Below, one piece after another: positions 9,201-22,609 of a stretch of DNA of 64,000 nt. A model generated the notes under the pieces. It saw nothing but the letters and a program-made list of their open reading frames with translations. It did no database searches and was not told the DNA's origin. Both the position numbers and the translations under genes were made by a program. The DNA is from Saussurea involucrata (lineage: Eukaryota > Streptophyta > Magnoliopsida > Asterales > Asteraceae): contig CM066327.1 of NCBI GenBank assembly GCA_033807775.1, positions 91,782,295 to 91,846,294 of the forward strand. The letters run 5' to 3'. How positions within the stretch are numbered: the first letter of the stretch is position 1; each line of letters starts with the position of its first letter.

Positions 9201-12200
9201 GTTTCTCTGTGGGTTGATGCTTCGGCTTTTTCTTCTTTGGTTCCTCTGTCAGTATTCCCTTGCCTTTGTCTTTTGCCTTTGGCTGGAGATCTTATTGTAG
9301 TGGTGGGATTACCTCTGTTGGTTTTAACTGTTGAGCTTCTGAGGACTTAGTTGTAGGTGTTTCAATAGGATTTGCGGGGGTTGCCTCTGTTGGATTTGAC
9401 ACTTGTGTTTCTGAGGTCTTGATTGGGGATGTGGGTTTGGTTGGTGAGGATTCTGCTGATTTGCTCATATATTTTCTTTCGTGAGCAATGGATTTGGTTC
9501 TGGTTTTGGGTGTGGGAGATGGGGGGTTTTGTTGTTTCAGCTTCTGGTGTAGGGGATTTGTCTTCTTCGGAAGATGTGTGGATTTGAAATTGTTCACGGG
9601 TTGGCACAACTTCTCCGAATATAGAGGTTGTTTCCACAGAGGTGGGTATTGCGTCTGTGGTCTTCTGTTGTTGGGGAGTTTCTTCTTGGGTTTCAGTTGG
9701 GGGTGCTTGGGATATAGGTTCTGCTGATATTGGCGTTGGTGCAGGTAAACCTATGTCTGCAGCTTTGTCTTGTGTCTCTTTCTCCCCCTCAGGATGATCT
9801 GATGAATCATCGGAGTCATCATCAGAGTCATCCTGACCCTTTTCTTTTGTACCCTCTGCTCTGCACGAAGCTTCTGGCTTCTTCGGTGGAGTGGCACCTG
9901 CTGCTATTAGTTTTGCGCATACGTCATCACAGAGACCAAGGAGACTGTGAACCTCTACCTCTGTGTTGTAGCGCAGTTTGCCGACGCTTTTTCGGAAGTC
10001 CTTGACATAATTGGCGTTGGCAGCAGTGAAGGCTTGTTGAGCTCTGTTACTTGGTCGATTACCCCTTGTCCAACTTTTGTTAGTCGAGCTCTGGTCATGT
10101 AGTCAGAAGGCTTCATGGCCAGAGTCTCCCTTGTTGTTTGTTCTTGAACTTGCTCTAAGGCCGTCTTCAAGTCCTCTGGTGTAACGCCAGCAGGGGGATT
10201 GTTCTTTCAGCTTTTTCAGCAAGTCTTTGACAGAGCTTTGGAAGGCAGAGGTTGTGGCTTTCTCATATTCAGAAGCGGTAGTGGTAGCAGAGGTTGATGC
10301 AGTTTCTTTCATTTGAGCACAGGCCTGTTTCACCTCTGTGGATAGGTTATCCACTTTGGTGGTCAGTTCAGAAATGGCCTTCCTTGTTGATTCTGCAAAA
10401 GCATCAAGAGAGCTTTTCAACTCTCCTAACGAAGTGGTCACAGAGGTGACAAGGGTTTGGAACTCATTCCTTGCGACATGTGAGCCTGGTGGAACCTCTG
10501 GGGGAACACATTCGTCCCCAGAGTGAATCCATGTTCCTGGGATACCTTCTTTCGTCCCTGTTTGTACGTTAAGGATGGAAGGATTTCCTTCTGATACTTG
10601 AGCAGACGTTTTTGAGGCCTCGTGCTCTACAGAAGTTCCGGTGAGAACATTGTCCTTATCCACTCCAGAGATGGGTACAGGAATATCCTTAGGTTGACTA
10701 GGGGACTTGTCTAGAGTCCCTTCGTCTCTGTGCACTCTAAGCTCCTCTGAAGAGCCTGTTGGATCTATAAGTGTGTGCGTGTCAGAGGAAACAAATTCCT
10801 CTGTAGGGATTTTTGTTGTGATCATGGGCGATGGATCACGAACTAAGGGTAAGTCCTTTTGAGAGGACTCCCCTGAAATGGTTTCCCCGGCTAAGATTGG
10901 TACAGAGGTAGAAAGAGTTACCTCTGCCCGGTCAGTTTGGGTTGGGGTCGAGTTGTAGTGCTCTTTTTCAGTAACATCTTCTGCCACTAGACTGGCGATG
11001 TTAGAAGTGTGGGTTGCACTGGGAGTTGGTTGGGGATGTGTGCCTCTTCTAACTACGACATCTTTTCTAGATTCCTCCTCTGTTGAGCATCCTACCACTA
11101 CTTCACCATCTATTGTCTCAGCCTCTTTCTCTGCTTTATAGCTCACGACTTCTATTCTAACTTCTGGGCTTTTCCCTAGCGAATCATAGCAGGGATGAGT
11201 CTCAATCAGAGCTTTTACGTGAGGTTGATAAAGACCTTCTTTTAATTGGTCATCTTTCTCTTCATCAGTTTCCACCATATCCTCTGTAGCAACCGCTTCT
11301 TTTGGACTTCTTCTTAGAACATCATATCCGGGTTGGGTGAAGGGGTTATGAAGTACTTCTGGAGTCGCAGACTGAATATTCTGTGGGGTTTGGTCATCTT
11401 CATCCAAGTCAGAAGAGATTCTAAAGTCTGGCGCTTCTGTTAAATGATGAGATAGGGCTTCTGCGTTCCATCCAGAAGGGTCTAAAGAGTCTGCAATTCC
11501 GGGTTGTTGGAGGAAGGCAGAAAAGTCACCCTGATCGTCTGCATAATGGATTGGCATTGGGGAGAGCAGAGGTTGTTCACGGGTTTCTTCTGCTGTTCCG
11601 TCCATTTCAACTCCCTCTGCGATGGTTTGCAGAGGAGTGTGGGGTTTCTTGGTCTTCTTCTTGCTTTTCTTTCTTTTAGGCTTGGGGCACCCTCCTCAGA
11701 AGACTTGTGTTTTCTTTTCTTCTGTTTGTCTTTTGGAGGAGGAGGTGCAGAGGATTCAACTACTGTTTCTGTAGGAGGGTATTGTTGGGTTTGTGTAGCA
11801 CTAGTAGAGGTGCCCTCTACAGTCTTCCTTGATTTTGAGGCCTTTGTTTTCCTTTTGGTGGGTGTGACAGAGGATTTTTGCCTAGAGGCAGAGTGTTCGA
11901 GCTGGCTCCTCTGTTGATGGAATCGAGACTGTATTTGCTTATGCTTTGCCCAGGCTTTTGCCCACTTCTCATCACTCATTCTTTCCACTACCTGGTCTCC
12001 TATTTGGGCTCCTAGATGTGGGGGTGTCACTGGACTCGGTTCTGGAGTCCTGTGATCACGTATATATTTTAGTCTAAGCCCCTCATCGCTTGCATAAGTC
12101 AAAAGTTTGGTTGGCAGAGGTCTGCAGAAGTTGTATCAATCCTCGTGCATTGTTGGGGCGTTTCTTGCCAAAGGGTAGGTTTTTACAGTTGGGCCCTCCA

Positions 12201-13067
12201 TTGGCCATTTTTCCAAGAGCAACAGAGGTTCTAGTAGGACACCTAGAATCCTCTGAAATTGTAATGGGGGAAGTTCTTCAGTTGTGGGTCCTTTGGCCCT
12301 TTGGGAGGAGATTCTTCGATCAATAGTGTTGATCATTTCCTGCATCATTAGGGTGGCATAGTCCAGAGGTAGATCGTAGTATACCCCATACATAATGGCC
12401 GTGATTTGGTGAGAAGTTTGGTCTGGACTGCCCACCTTCCCAGTAAGACATCTGTTGAGAATGGAGAAGAGAGTATTCCACAAAGGTGGGAATCTATTTC
12501 TTCTAAAGTAATTTCTCTTCTTCAGATGTGTGTTGTACCCCAACATTTCTACAAATCTGCAGAGGTCTTCATCTGATGGTTCCTCAGCATACTTATTTAT
12601 ACCCAGAAGACCTCTGGTAGGTAGAGCAAACTCAAGGGAGAACATTGTTCTGTTGAACTTGAGTTCGAGGTATTCAGATTGATCAGGTTTGGAAATGTAA
12701 CCCTTGATTTGTCTATCTTGTGAATCAAAATGGCAACTCTGCCAGAATTGGTAAAGGTATCTAGCAGGGATCTTCTTCACGTTCTTGGATAAGAGAGGGA
12801 AAAGGTAGTGGTTCTCCAGAATGTTCAGAAGAATGGCATGTTTTCCCCAAATGCGGTTCTGGAGGGAACAAGGTAATGGTTATTGGGTTTTAGGGGAAGG
12901 TTTCGGCCAAAGTGATCATGTTCTAAGAAGTTTTGCAGGTGGGGGGTCGGAGCAAAATCTGCTGCATCACTGGAGTTGTCTTGTTCTAGGTCTCTGGCTA
13001 TGTCAGGGTTTTGTGAGTGTTCTGAATGTGCAGTGGAGTTCGCCGGAGATCTCGAAGTGGAAGCCAT
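9201..13067 (-). pseudogene. Copia B envelope-like ORF, array unit 2
   Basis: ATG at 13067. This copy is nearly base-for-base the same as unit 1 and carries the same lesions: the 1-bp deletion near 12840 that splits the N-terminal domain, TGA at 12136, the shift near 11690, and the TAG near 9751. One difference I can see is GCGGTAGTGG here (about 10276) against GCGGTGGTGG in unit 1. Units 1 and 2 are therefore closest sisters. Confidence 0.8.
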
Positions 13068-13100
13068 TGTTTCTTTCTTTGAAGAATAGAGAAGAATGGG

Positions 13101-13669
13101 GAAGACTTCAGCAGTCGCTGAGCTTTATTATTCGCTGATAAAGAACTGTTCAACGAACGCTGATCATGAGGTCTACTCTACAAGTTACTTTTGTCTATCC
13201 CCTTGCACGTCTCCGTACGAAATGTCAGAACAGACCTCCCTTCTGTCTAGAATCGTACAACAAACTCTGATTCTACACTGTGCACCATGCGGCTACTAAG
13301 GTTGTCTACAAAGGTCAAAACATGCAACCACTCAGATGCTGCCACGTGTAAAGTAACATTGCCATGCATTAAATGCATGCAGTATATAATGAAGAACCCT
13401 ACTTCAGAATTGAAGTGCTCAGCCATCTTCTTCTTTCTCTCTTAGTGTTAGAATATTATTCGTAATATTCTTATATCCTTTCTATCTTATTTCTAGTGCA
13501 AGAAACTTAGTGTTCTTAACTTGTTTAGATTAGGTTAATCCTTAATCTTGTTCCGCAACAAGTTGTAAATTATTTTAAGATTTATCAATAAACAATTTAG
13601 AAAGTAAAAATCGTGTGTTTGTATTCAACCCCCCCTTCTACAAACTTGTATAACCCTTCGGGACCAACA
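13101..13669 (+). repeat. Partial D LTR (3' 569 bp) in array unit 3
   Basis: Same 569-bp LTR fragment with TATA box and poly(A) signal, ending CCAACA next to the envelope-like ORF. Confidence 0.95.
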
Positions 13670-16600
13670 GTTTCTCTGTGGGTTGATGCTTCGGCTTTTT
13701 CTTCTTTGGTTCCTCTGTCAGTATTCCCTTGCCTTTGTCTTTTGCCTTTGGCTGGAGATCTTATTGTAGTGGTGGGATTACCTCTGTTGGTTTTAACTGT
13801 TGAGCTTCTGAGGACTTAGTTGTAGGTGTTTCAGTAGGATTTGCGGGGGTTGCCTCTGTTGGATTTGACACTTGTGTTTCTGAGGTCTTGATTGGGGATG
13901 TGGGTTTGGTTGGTGAGGATTCTGCTGATTTGCTCATATATTTTCTTTCGTGAGCAATGGATTTGGTTCTGGTTTTGGGTGTGGGAGATGGGGGGTTTTG
14001 TTGTTTCAGCTTCTGGTGTAGGGGATTTGTCTTCTTCGGAAGATGTGTGGATTTGAAATTGTTCACGGGTTGGCACAAATTCTCCGAATATAGAGGTTGT
14101 TTCCACAGAGGTGGGTATTGCGTCTGTGGTCTTCTGTTGTTGGGGAGTTTCTTCTTGGGTTTCAGTTGGGGGTGCTTGGGATATAGGTTCTGCTGATATT
14201 GGCGTTGGTGCAGGTAAACCTCTGTCTGCAGCTTTGTCTTGTGTCTCTTTCTCCCCCTCAGGATGATCTGATGAATCATCGGAGTCATCATCAGAGTCAT
14301 CCTGACCCTTTTCTTTTGTACCCTCTGCTCTACACGAAGCTTCTGGCTTCTTCGGTGGAGTGGCACCTGCTGCTATTAGTTTTGCGCATACGTCATCACA
14401 GAGACCAAGGAGACTGTGAACCTCTACCTCTGTGTTGTAGCGCAATTTGCCGACGCTTTTTCGGAAGTCCTTGACATAATTGGCGTTGGCAGCAGTGAAG
14501 GCTTGTTGAGCTCTGTTACTTGGTCGATTACCCCTTGTCCAACTTTTGTTAGTCGAGCTCTGGTCATGTAGTCAGAAGGCTTCATGGCCAGAGTCTCCCT
14601 TGTTGTTTGTTCTTGAACTTGCTCTAAGGCCGTCTTTAAGTCCTCTGGTGTAACGCCAGCAGGGGGATTGTTCTTTCAGCTTTTTCAGCAAGTCTTTGAC
14701 AGAGCTTTGGAAGGCAGAGGTTGTGGCTTTCTCATATTCAGAAGCGGTGGTGGTAGCAGAGGTTGATGCAGTTTCTTTCATTTGAGCACAGGCCTGTTTC
14801 ACCTCTATGGATAGGTTATCCACTTTGGTGGTCAGTTCAGAAATGGCCTTCCTTGTTGATTCTGCAAAAGCATCAAGAGAGCTTTTCAACTCTCCTAACG
14901 AAGTGGTCACAGAGGTGACAAGGGTTTGGAACTCATTCCTTGCGACATGTGAGCCTGGTGGAACCTCTGGGGGAACACATTCGTCCCTAGAGTGAATCCA
15001 TGTTCCAGGGATACCTTCTTTCGTCCCTGTTTGTACGTTAAGGATGGAATGATTTCCTTCTGATACTTGAGCAGACGTTTTTGAGGCCTCGTGCTCTACA
15101 GAAGTTCCAGTGAGAACATTGTCCTTATCCACTCCAGAGATGGGTACAGGAATATCCTTAGGTTGACTAGGGGACTTGTCTAGAGTCCCTTCGTCTCTGT
15201 GCACTCTAAGCTCCTCTGAAGAGCCTGTTGGATCTATAAGTGTGTGCGTGTCAGAGGAAACAAATTCCTCTGTAGGGATTTCTGTTGTGATCATGGGCGA
15301 TGGATCACGAACTAAGGGTAAGTCCTTTTGAGAGGACTCCCCTGAAATGGTTTCCCCGGCTAAGATTGGTACAGAGGTAGAAAGAGTTACCTCTGCCCGG
15401 TCAGTTTGGGTTGGGGTCGAGTTGTAGTGCTCTTTTTCAGTAACATCTTCTGCCACTAGACTGGCGATGTTAGAAGTGTGGGTTGCACTGGGAGTTGGTT
15501 GGGGATGTGTGCCTCTTCTAACTACGGCATCTTTTCTAGATTCCTCCTCTGTTGAGCATCCTACCACTACTTCACCATCTATTGTCTCAGCCTCTTTCTC
15601 TGCTTTATAGCTCACGACTTCTATTCTAACTTCTGGGCTTTTCCCTAGCGAATCATAGCAGGGATGAGTCTCAATCAGAGCTTTTACGTGAGGTTGATAA
15701 AGACCTTCTTTTAATTGGTCATCTTTCTCTTCATCAGTTTCCACCATATCCTCTGTAGCAACCGCTTCTTCTGGACTTCTTCTTAGAACATCATATCCGG
15801 GTTGGGGGAAGGGGTTATGAAGTACTTCTGGAGTCGCAGACTGAATATTCTGTGGGGTTTGGTCATCTTCATCCAAGTCAGAAGAGATTCTAAAGTCTGG
15901 CGCTTCTGTTAAATGATGAGATAGGGCTTCTGCGTTCCATCCAGAAGGGTCTAAAGAGTCTGCAATTCCGGGTTGTTGGAGGAAGGCAGAAAAGTCACCC
16001 TGATCGTCTGCATAATGGATTGGCATTGGGGAGAGCAGAGGTTGTTCACGGGTTTCTTCTGCTGTTCCGTCCATTTCAACTCCCTCTGCGATGGTTTGCA
16101 GAGGAGTGTGGGGTTTCTTGGTCTTCTTCTTGCTTTTCTTTCTTTTAGGCTTGGGGCACCCTCCTCAGAAGACTTGTGTTTTCTTTTCTTCTGTTTGTCT
16201 TTTGGAGGAGGAGGTGCAGAGGATTCAACTACTGTTTCTGTAGGAGGGTATTGTTGGGTTTGTGTAGCACTAGTAGAGGTGCCCTCTACAGTCTTCCTTG
16301 ATTTTGAGGCCTTTGTTTTCCTTTTGGTGGGTGTGACAGAGGATTTTTGCCTAGAGGCAGAGTGTTCGAGCTGGCTCCTCTGTTGATGGAATCGAGACTG
16401 TATTTGCTTATGCTTTGCCCAGGCTTTTGCCCACTTCTCATCACTCATTCTTTCCACTACCTGGTCTCCTATTTGGGCTCCTAGATGTGGGGGTGTCACT
16501 GGACTCGGTTCTGGAGTCCTGTGATCACGTATATACTTTAGTCTAAGCCCCTCATCGCTTGCATAAGTCAAAAGTTTGGTTGGCAGAGGTCTGCAGAAGT

Positions 16601-17537
16601 TGTATCAATCCTCGTGCATTGTTGGGGCGTTTCTTGCCAAAGGGTAGGTTTTTACAGTTGGGCCCTCCATTGGCCATTTTTCCAAGAGCAACAGAGGTTC
16701 TAGTAGGACACCTAGAATCCTCTGAAATTGTAATGGGGGAAGTTCTTCAGTTGTGGGTCCTTTGGCCCTTTGGGAGGAGATTCTTCGATCAATAGTGTTG
16801 ATCATTTCCTACATCATTAGGGTGGCATAGTCCAGAGGTAGATCGTAGTATACCCCATAGATAATGGCCGTGATTTGGTGAGAAGTTTGGTCTGGACTGC
16901 CCACCTTCCCAGTAAGACATCTGTTGAGAATGGAGAAGAGAGTATTCCACAAAGGTGGGAATCTATTTCTTCTAAAGTAATTTCTCTTCTTCAGATGTGT
17001 GTTGTACCCCAACATTTCTGCAAATCTGCAGAGGTCTTCATCTGATGGTTCCTCAGCATACTTATTTATACCCAGAAGACCTCTGGTAGGTAGAGCAAAC
17101 TCAAGGGAGAACATTGTTCTGTTGAACTTGAGTTCGAGGTATTCAGATTGATCAGGTTTGGAAATGTAACCCTTGATTTGTCTATCTTGTGAATCAAAAT
17201 GGCAACTCTGCCAGAATTGGTAAAGGTATCTAGCAGGGATCTTCTTCACGTTCTTGGATAAGAGAGGGAAAAGGTAGTGGTTCTCCAGAATGTTCAGAAG
17301 AATGGCATGCTTTTCCCCAAATGCGGTTCTGGAGGGAACAAGGTAATGGTTATTGGGTTTTAGGGGAAGGTTTCGGCCAAAGTGATCATGTTCTAAGAAG
17401 TTTTGCAGGTGGGGGGTCGGAGCAAAATCTGCTGCATCACTGGAGTTGTCTTGTTCTAGGTCTCTGGCTATGTCAGGGTTTTGTGAGTGTTCTGAATGTG
17501 CAGTGGAGTTCGCCGGAGATCTCGAAGTGGAAGCCAT
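13670..17537 (-). pseudogene. Copia B envelope-like ORF, array unit 3
   Basis: ATG at 17537. Unlike units 1-2, the N-terminal domain is not frameshifted (CATGCTTTTCC near 17310 keeps one more base), but a unit-specific TAG replaces a Gln codon after DYATLMM (about 16806-16808). The TAG near 5282/9751 is absent (CCTCTGTCTG at about 14220), leaving a 204-codon open stretch (14445-13831) with the acidic DDSDDDSDDSSDHPEGEKE segment. The shifts after EEGAP and near the C run are shared with every unit, so they predate the duplication. Confidence 0.8.
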
Positions 17538-17570
17538 TGTTTCTTTCTTTGAAGAATAGAGAAGAATGGG

Positions 17571-18139
17571 GAAGACTTCAGCAGTCGCTGAGCTTTATTA
17601 TTCGCTGATAAAGAACTGTTCAACGAACGCTGATCATGAGGTCTACTCTACAAGTTACTTTTGTCTATCCCCTTGCACGTCTCCGTACGAAATGTCAGAA
17701 CAGACCTCCCTTCTGTCTAGAATCATACAACAAACTCTGATTCTACACTGTGCACCATGCGGCTACTAAGGTTGTCTACAAAGGTCAAAACATGCAACCA
17801 CTCAGATGCTGCCACGTGTAAAGTAACATTGCCATGCATTAAATGCATGCAGTATATAATGAAGAACCCTACTTCAGAATTGAAGTGCTCAGCCATCTTC
17901 TTCTTTCTCTCTTAGTGTTAGAATATTATTCGTAATATTCTTATATCCTTTCTATCTTATTTCTAGTGCAAGAAACTTAGTGTTCTTAACTTGTTTAGAT
18001 TAGGTTAATCCTTAATCTTGTTCCGCAACAAGTTGTAAATTATTTTAAGATTTATCAATAAACAATTTAGAAAGTAAAAATCGTGTGTTTGTATTCAACC
18101 CCCCCTTCTACAAACTTGTATAACCCTTCGGGACCAACA
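17571..18139 (+). repeat. Partial D LTR (3' 569 bp) in array unit 4
   Basis: Same LTR fragment. One visible change is AATCATAC at about 17721, where the other units have AATCGTAC. Confidence 0.95.
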
Positions 18140-21100
18140 GTTTCTCTGTGGGTTGATGCTTCGGCTTTTTCTTCTTTGGTTCCTCTGTCAGTATTCCCTT
18201 GCCTTTGTCTTTTGCCTTTGGCTGGAGATCTTATTGTAGTGGTGGGATTACCTCTGTTGGTTTTAACTGTTGAGCTTCTGAGGACTTAGTTGTAGGTGTT
18301 TCAGTAGGATTTGCGGGGGTTGCCTCTGTTGGATTTGACACTTGTGTTTCTGAGGTCTTGATTGGGGATGTGGGTTTGGTTGGTGAGGATTCTGCTGATT
18401 TGCTCATATATTTTCTTTCGTGAGCAATGGATTTGGTTCTGGTTTTGGGTGTGGGAGATGGGGGGTTTTGTTGTTTCAGCTTCTGGTGTAGGGGATTTGT
18501 CTTCTTCGGAAGATGTGTGGATTTGAAATTGTTCACGGGTTGGCACAAATTCTCCGAATATAGAGGTTGTTTCCACAGAGGTGGGTATTGCGTCTGTGGT
18601 CTTCTGTTGTTGGGGAGTTTCTTCTTGGGTTTCAGTTGGGGGTGCTTGGGATATAGGTTCTGCTGATATTGGCGTTGGTGCAGGTAAACCTCTGTCTGCA
18701 GCTTTGTCTTGTGTCTCTTTCTCCCCCTCAGGATGATCTGATGAATCATCGGAGTCATCATCAGAGTCATCCTGACCCTTTTCTTTTGTACCCTCTGCTC
18801 TGCACGAAGCTTCTGGCTTCTTCGGTGGAGTGGCACCTGCTGCTATTAGTTTTGCGCATACGTCATCACAGAGACCAAGGAGACTGTGAACCTCTACCTC
18901 TGTGTTGTAGCGCAATTTGCCGACGCTTTTTCGGAAGTCCTTGACATAATTGGCGTTGGCAGCAGTGAAGGCTTGTTGAGCTCTGTTACTTGGTCGATTA
19001 CCCCTTGTCCAACTTTTGTTAGTCGAGCTCTGGTCATGTAGTCAGAAGGCTTCATGGCCAGAGTCTCCCTTGTTGTTTGTTCTTGAACTTGCTCTAAGGC
19101 CGTCTTCAAGTCCTCTGGTGTAACGCCAGCAGGGGGATTGTTCTTTCAGCTTTTTCAGCAAGTCTTTGACAGAGCTTTGGAAGGCAGAGGTTGTGGCTTT
19201 CTCATATTCAGAAGCGGTGGTGGTAGCAGAGGTTGATGCAGTTTCTTTCATTTGAGCACAGGCCTGTTTCACCTCTGTGGATAGGTTATCCACTTTGGTG
19301 GTCAGTTCAGAAATGGCCTTCCTTGTTGATTCTGCAAAAGCATCAAGAGAGCTTTTCAACTCTCCTAACGAAGTGGTCACAGAGGTGACAAGGGTTTGGA
19401 ACTCATTCCTTGCGACATGTGAGCCTGGTGGAACCTCTGGGGGAACACATTCGTCCCCAGAGTGAATCCATGTTCCTGGGATACCTTCTTTCGTCCCTGT
19501 TTGTACGTTAAGGATGGAAGGATTTCCTTCTGATACTTGAGCAGACGTTTTTGAGGCCTCGTGCTCTACAGAAGTTCCGGTGAGAACATTGTCCTTATCC
19601 ACTCCAGAGATGGGTACAGGAATATCCTTAGGTTGACTAGGGGACTTGTCTAGAGCCCCTTCGTCTCTGTGCACTCTAAGCTCCTCTGAAGAGCCTGTTG
19701 GATCTATAAGTGTGTGCGTGTCAGAGGAAACAAATTCCTCTGTAGGGATTTCTGTTGTGATCATGGGAGATGGATCACGAACTAAGGGTAAGTCCTTTTG
19801 AGAGGACTCCCCTGAAATGGTTTCCCCGGCTAAGATTGGTACAGAGGTAGAAAGAGTTACCTCTGCCCGGTCAGTTTGGGTTGGGGTCGAGTTGTAGTGC
19901 TCTTTTTCAGTAACATCTTCTGCCACTAGACTGGCGATGTTAGAAGTGTGGGTTGCACTGGGAGTTGGTTGGGGATGTGTGCCTCTTCTAACTACGGCAT
20001 CTTTTCTAGATTCCTCCTCTGTTGAGCATCCTACCACTACTTCACCATCTATTGTCTCAGCCTCTTTCTCTGCTTTATAGCTCACGACTTCTATTCTAAC
20101 TTCTGGGCTTTTCCCTAGCGAATCATAGCAGGGATGAGTCTCAATCAGAGCTTTTACGTGAGGTTGATAAAGACCTTCTTTTAATTGGTCATCTTTCTCT
20201 TCATCAGTTTCCACCATATCCTCTGTAGCAACCGCTTCTTCTGGACTTCTTCTTAGAACATCATATCCGGGTTGGGTGAAGGGGTTATGAAGTACTTCTG
20301 GAGTCGCAGACTGAATATTCTGTGGGGTTTGGTCATCTTCATCCAAATCAGAAGAGATTCTAAAGTCTGGCGCTTCTGTTAAATGATGAGATAGGGCTTA
20401 TGCGTTCCATCTAGAAGGGTCTAAAGAGTCTGCAATTCCGGGTTGTTGGAGGAAGGCAGAAAAGTCACCCTGATCGTCTGCATAATGGATTGGCATTGGG
20501 GAGAGCAGAGGTTGTTCACGGGTTTCTTCTGCTGTTCCGTCCATTTCAACTCCCTCTGCGATGGTTTGCAGAGGAGTGTGGGGTTTCTTGGTCTTCTTCT
20601 TGCTTTTCTTTCTTTTAGGCTTGGGGCACCCTCCTCAGAAGACTTGTGTTTTCTTTTCTTCTGTTTGTCTTTTGGAGGAGGAGGTGCAGAGGATTCAACT
20701 ACTGTTTCTGTAGGAGGGTATTGTTGGGTTTGTGTAGCACTAGTAGAGGTGCCCTCTACAGTCTTCCTTGATTTTGAGGCCTTTGTTTTCCTTTTGGTGG
20801 GTGTGACAGAGGATTTTTGCCTAGAGGCAGAGTGTTCGAGCTGGCTCCTCTGTTGATGGAATCGAGACTGTATTTGCTTATGCTTTGCCCAGGCTTTTGC
20901 CCACTTCTCATCACTCATTCTTTCCACTACCTGGTCTCCTAATTGGGCTCCTAGATGTGGGGGTGTCACTGGACTCGGTTCTGGAGTCCTGTGATCACGT
21001 ATATACTTTAGTCTAAGCCCCTCATCGCTTGCATAAGTCAAAAGTTTGGTTGGCAGAGGTCTGCAGAAGTTGTATCAATCCTCGTGCATTGTTGGGGCGT

Positions 21101-22007
21101 TTCTTGCCAAAGGGTAGGTTTTTACAGTTGGGCCCTCCATTGGCCATTTTTCCAAGAGCAACAGAGGTTCTAGTAGGACACCTAGAATCCTCTGAAATTG
21201 TAATGGGGGAAGTTCTTCAGTTGTGGGTCCTTTGGCCCTTTGGGAGGAGATTCTTCGATCAATAGTGTTGATCATTTCCTGCATCATTAGGGTGGCATAG
21301 TCCAGAGGTAGATCGTAGTATACCCCATACATAATGGCCGTGATTTGGTGAGAAGTTTGGTCTGGACTGCCCACCTTCCCAGTAAGACATCTGTTGAGAA
21401 TGGAGAAGAGAGTATTCCACAAAGGTGGGAATCTATTTCTTCTAAAGTAATTTCTCTTCTTCAGATGTGTGTTGTACCCCAACATTTCTGCAAATCTGCA
21501 GAGGTCTTCATCTGATGGTTCCTCAGCATACTTATTTATACCCAGAAGACCTCTGGTAGGTAGAGCAAACTCAAGGGAGAACATTGTTCTGTTGAACTTG
21601 AGTTCGAGGTATTCAGATTGATCAGGTTTGGAAATGTAACCCTTGATTTGTCTATCTTGTGAATCAAAATGGCAACTCTGCCAGAATTGGTAAAGGTATC
21701 TAGCAGGGATCTTCTTCACGTTCTTGGATAAGAGAGGGAAAAGGTAGTGGTTCTCCAGAATGTTCAGAAGAATGGCATGCTTTTCCCCAAATGCGGTTCT
21801 GGAGGGAACAAGGTAATGGTTATTGGGTTTTAGGGGAAGGTTTCGGCCAAAGTGATCATGTTCTAAGAAGTTTTGCAGGTGGGGGGTCGGAGCAAAATCT
21901 GCTGCATCACTGGAGTTGTCTTGTTCTAGGTCTCTGGCTATGTCAGGGTTTTGTGAGTGTTCTGAATGTGCAGTGGAGTTCGCCGGAGATCTCGAAGTGG
22001 AAGCCAT
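18140..22007 (-). pseudogene. Copia B envelope-like ORF, array unit 4
   Basis: This is the best-preserved N-terminal domain: 310 codons are open from ATG 22007 to TGA 21075. A unit-specific G-to-T change (GGCTTATGCG near 20399, against GGCTTCTGCG in the other units) makes a stop (minus GCATAAGCC) in the following Ser/Thr-rich segment, so that part reopens only at an internal codon (20346 to 19042). Older shared shifts lie after EEGAP, in KLKEQSP and in the C run. Function is unknown; by position it is the SIRE-type 'envelope-like' product. I see no membrane-spanning stretch. Confidence 0.8.
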
Positions 22008-22040
22008 TGTTTCTTTCTTTGAAGAATAGAGAAGAATGGG

Positions 22041-22609
22041 GAAGACTTCAGCAGTCGCTGAGCTTTATTATTCGCTGATAAAGAACTGTTCAACGAACGC
22101 TGATCATGAGGTCTACTCTACAAGTTACTTTTGTCTATCCCCTTGCACGTCTCCGTACGAAATGTCAGAACAGACCTCCCTTCTGTCTAGAATCGTACAA
22201 CAAACTCTGATTCTACACTGTGCACCATGCGGCTACTAAGGTTGTCTACAAAGGTCAAAACATGCAACCACTCAGATGCTGCCACGTGTAAAGTAACATT
22301 GCCATGCATTAAATGCATGCAGTATATAATGAAGAACCCTACTTCAGAATTGAAGTGCTCAGCCATCTTCTTCTTTTTCTCTTAGTGTTAGAATATTATT
22401 CGTAATATTCTTATATCCTTTCTATCTTATTTCTAGTGCAAGAAACTTAGTGTTCTTAACTTGTTTAGATTAGGTTAATCCTTAATCTTGTTCCGCAACA
22501 AGTTGTAAATTATTTTAAGATTTATCAATAAACAATTTAGAAAGTAAAAATCGTGTGTTTGTATTCAACCCCCCCTTCTACAAACTTGTATAACCCTTCG
22601 GGACCAACA
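22041..22609 (+). repeat. Partial D LTR (3' 569 bp) in array unit 5
   Basis: Last copy of the LTR fragment. One visible change is CTTTTTCTC at about 22374, against CTTTCTCTC in the others. Confidence 0.95.
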
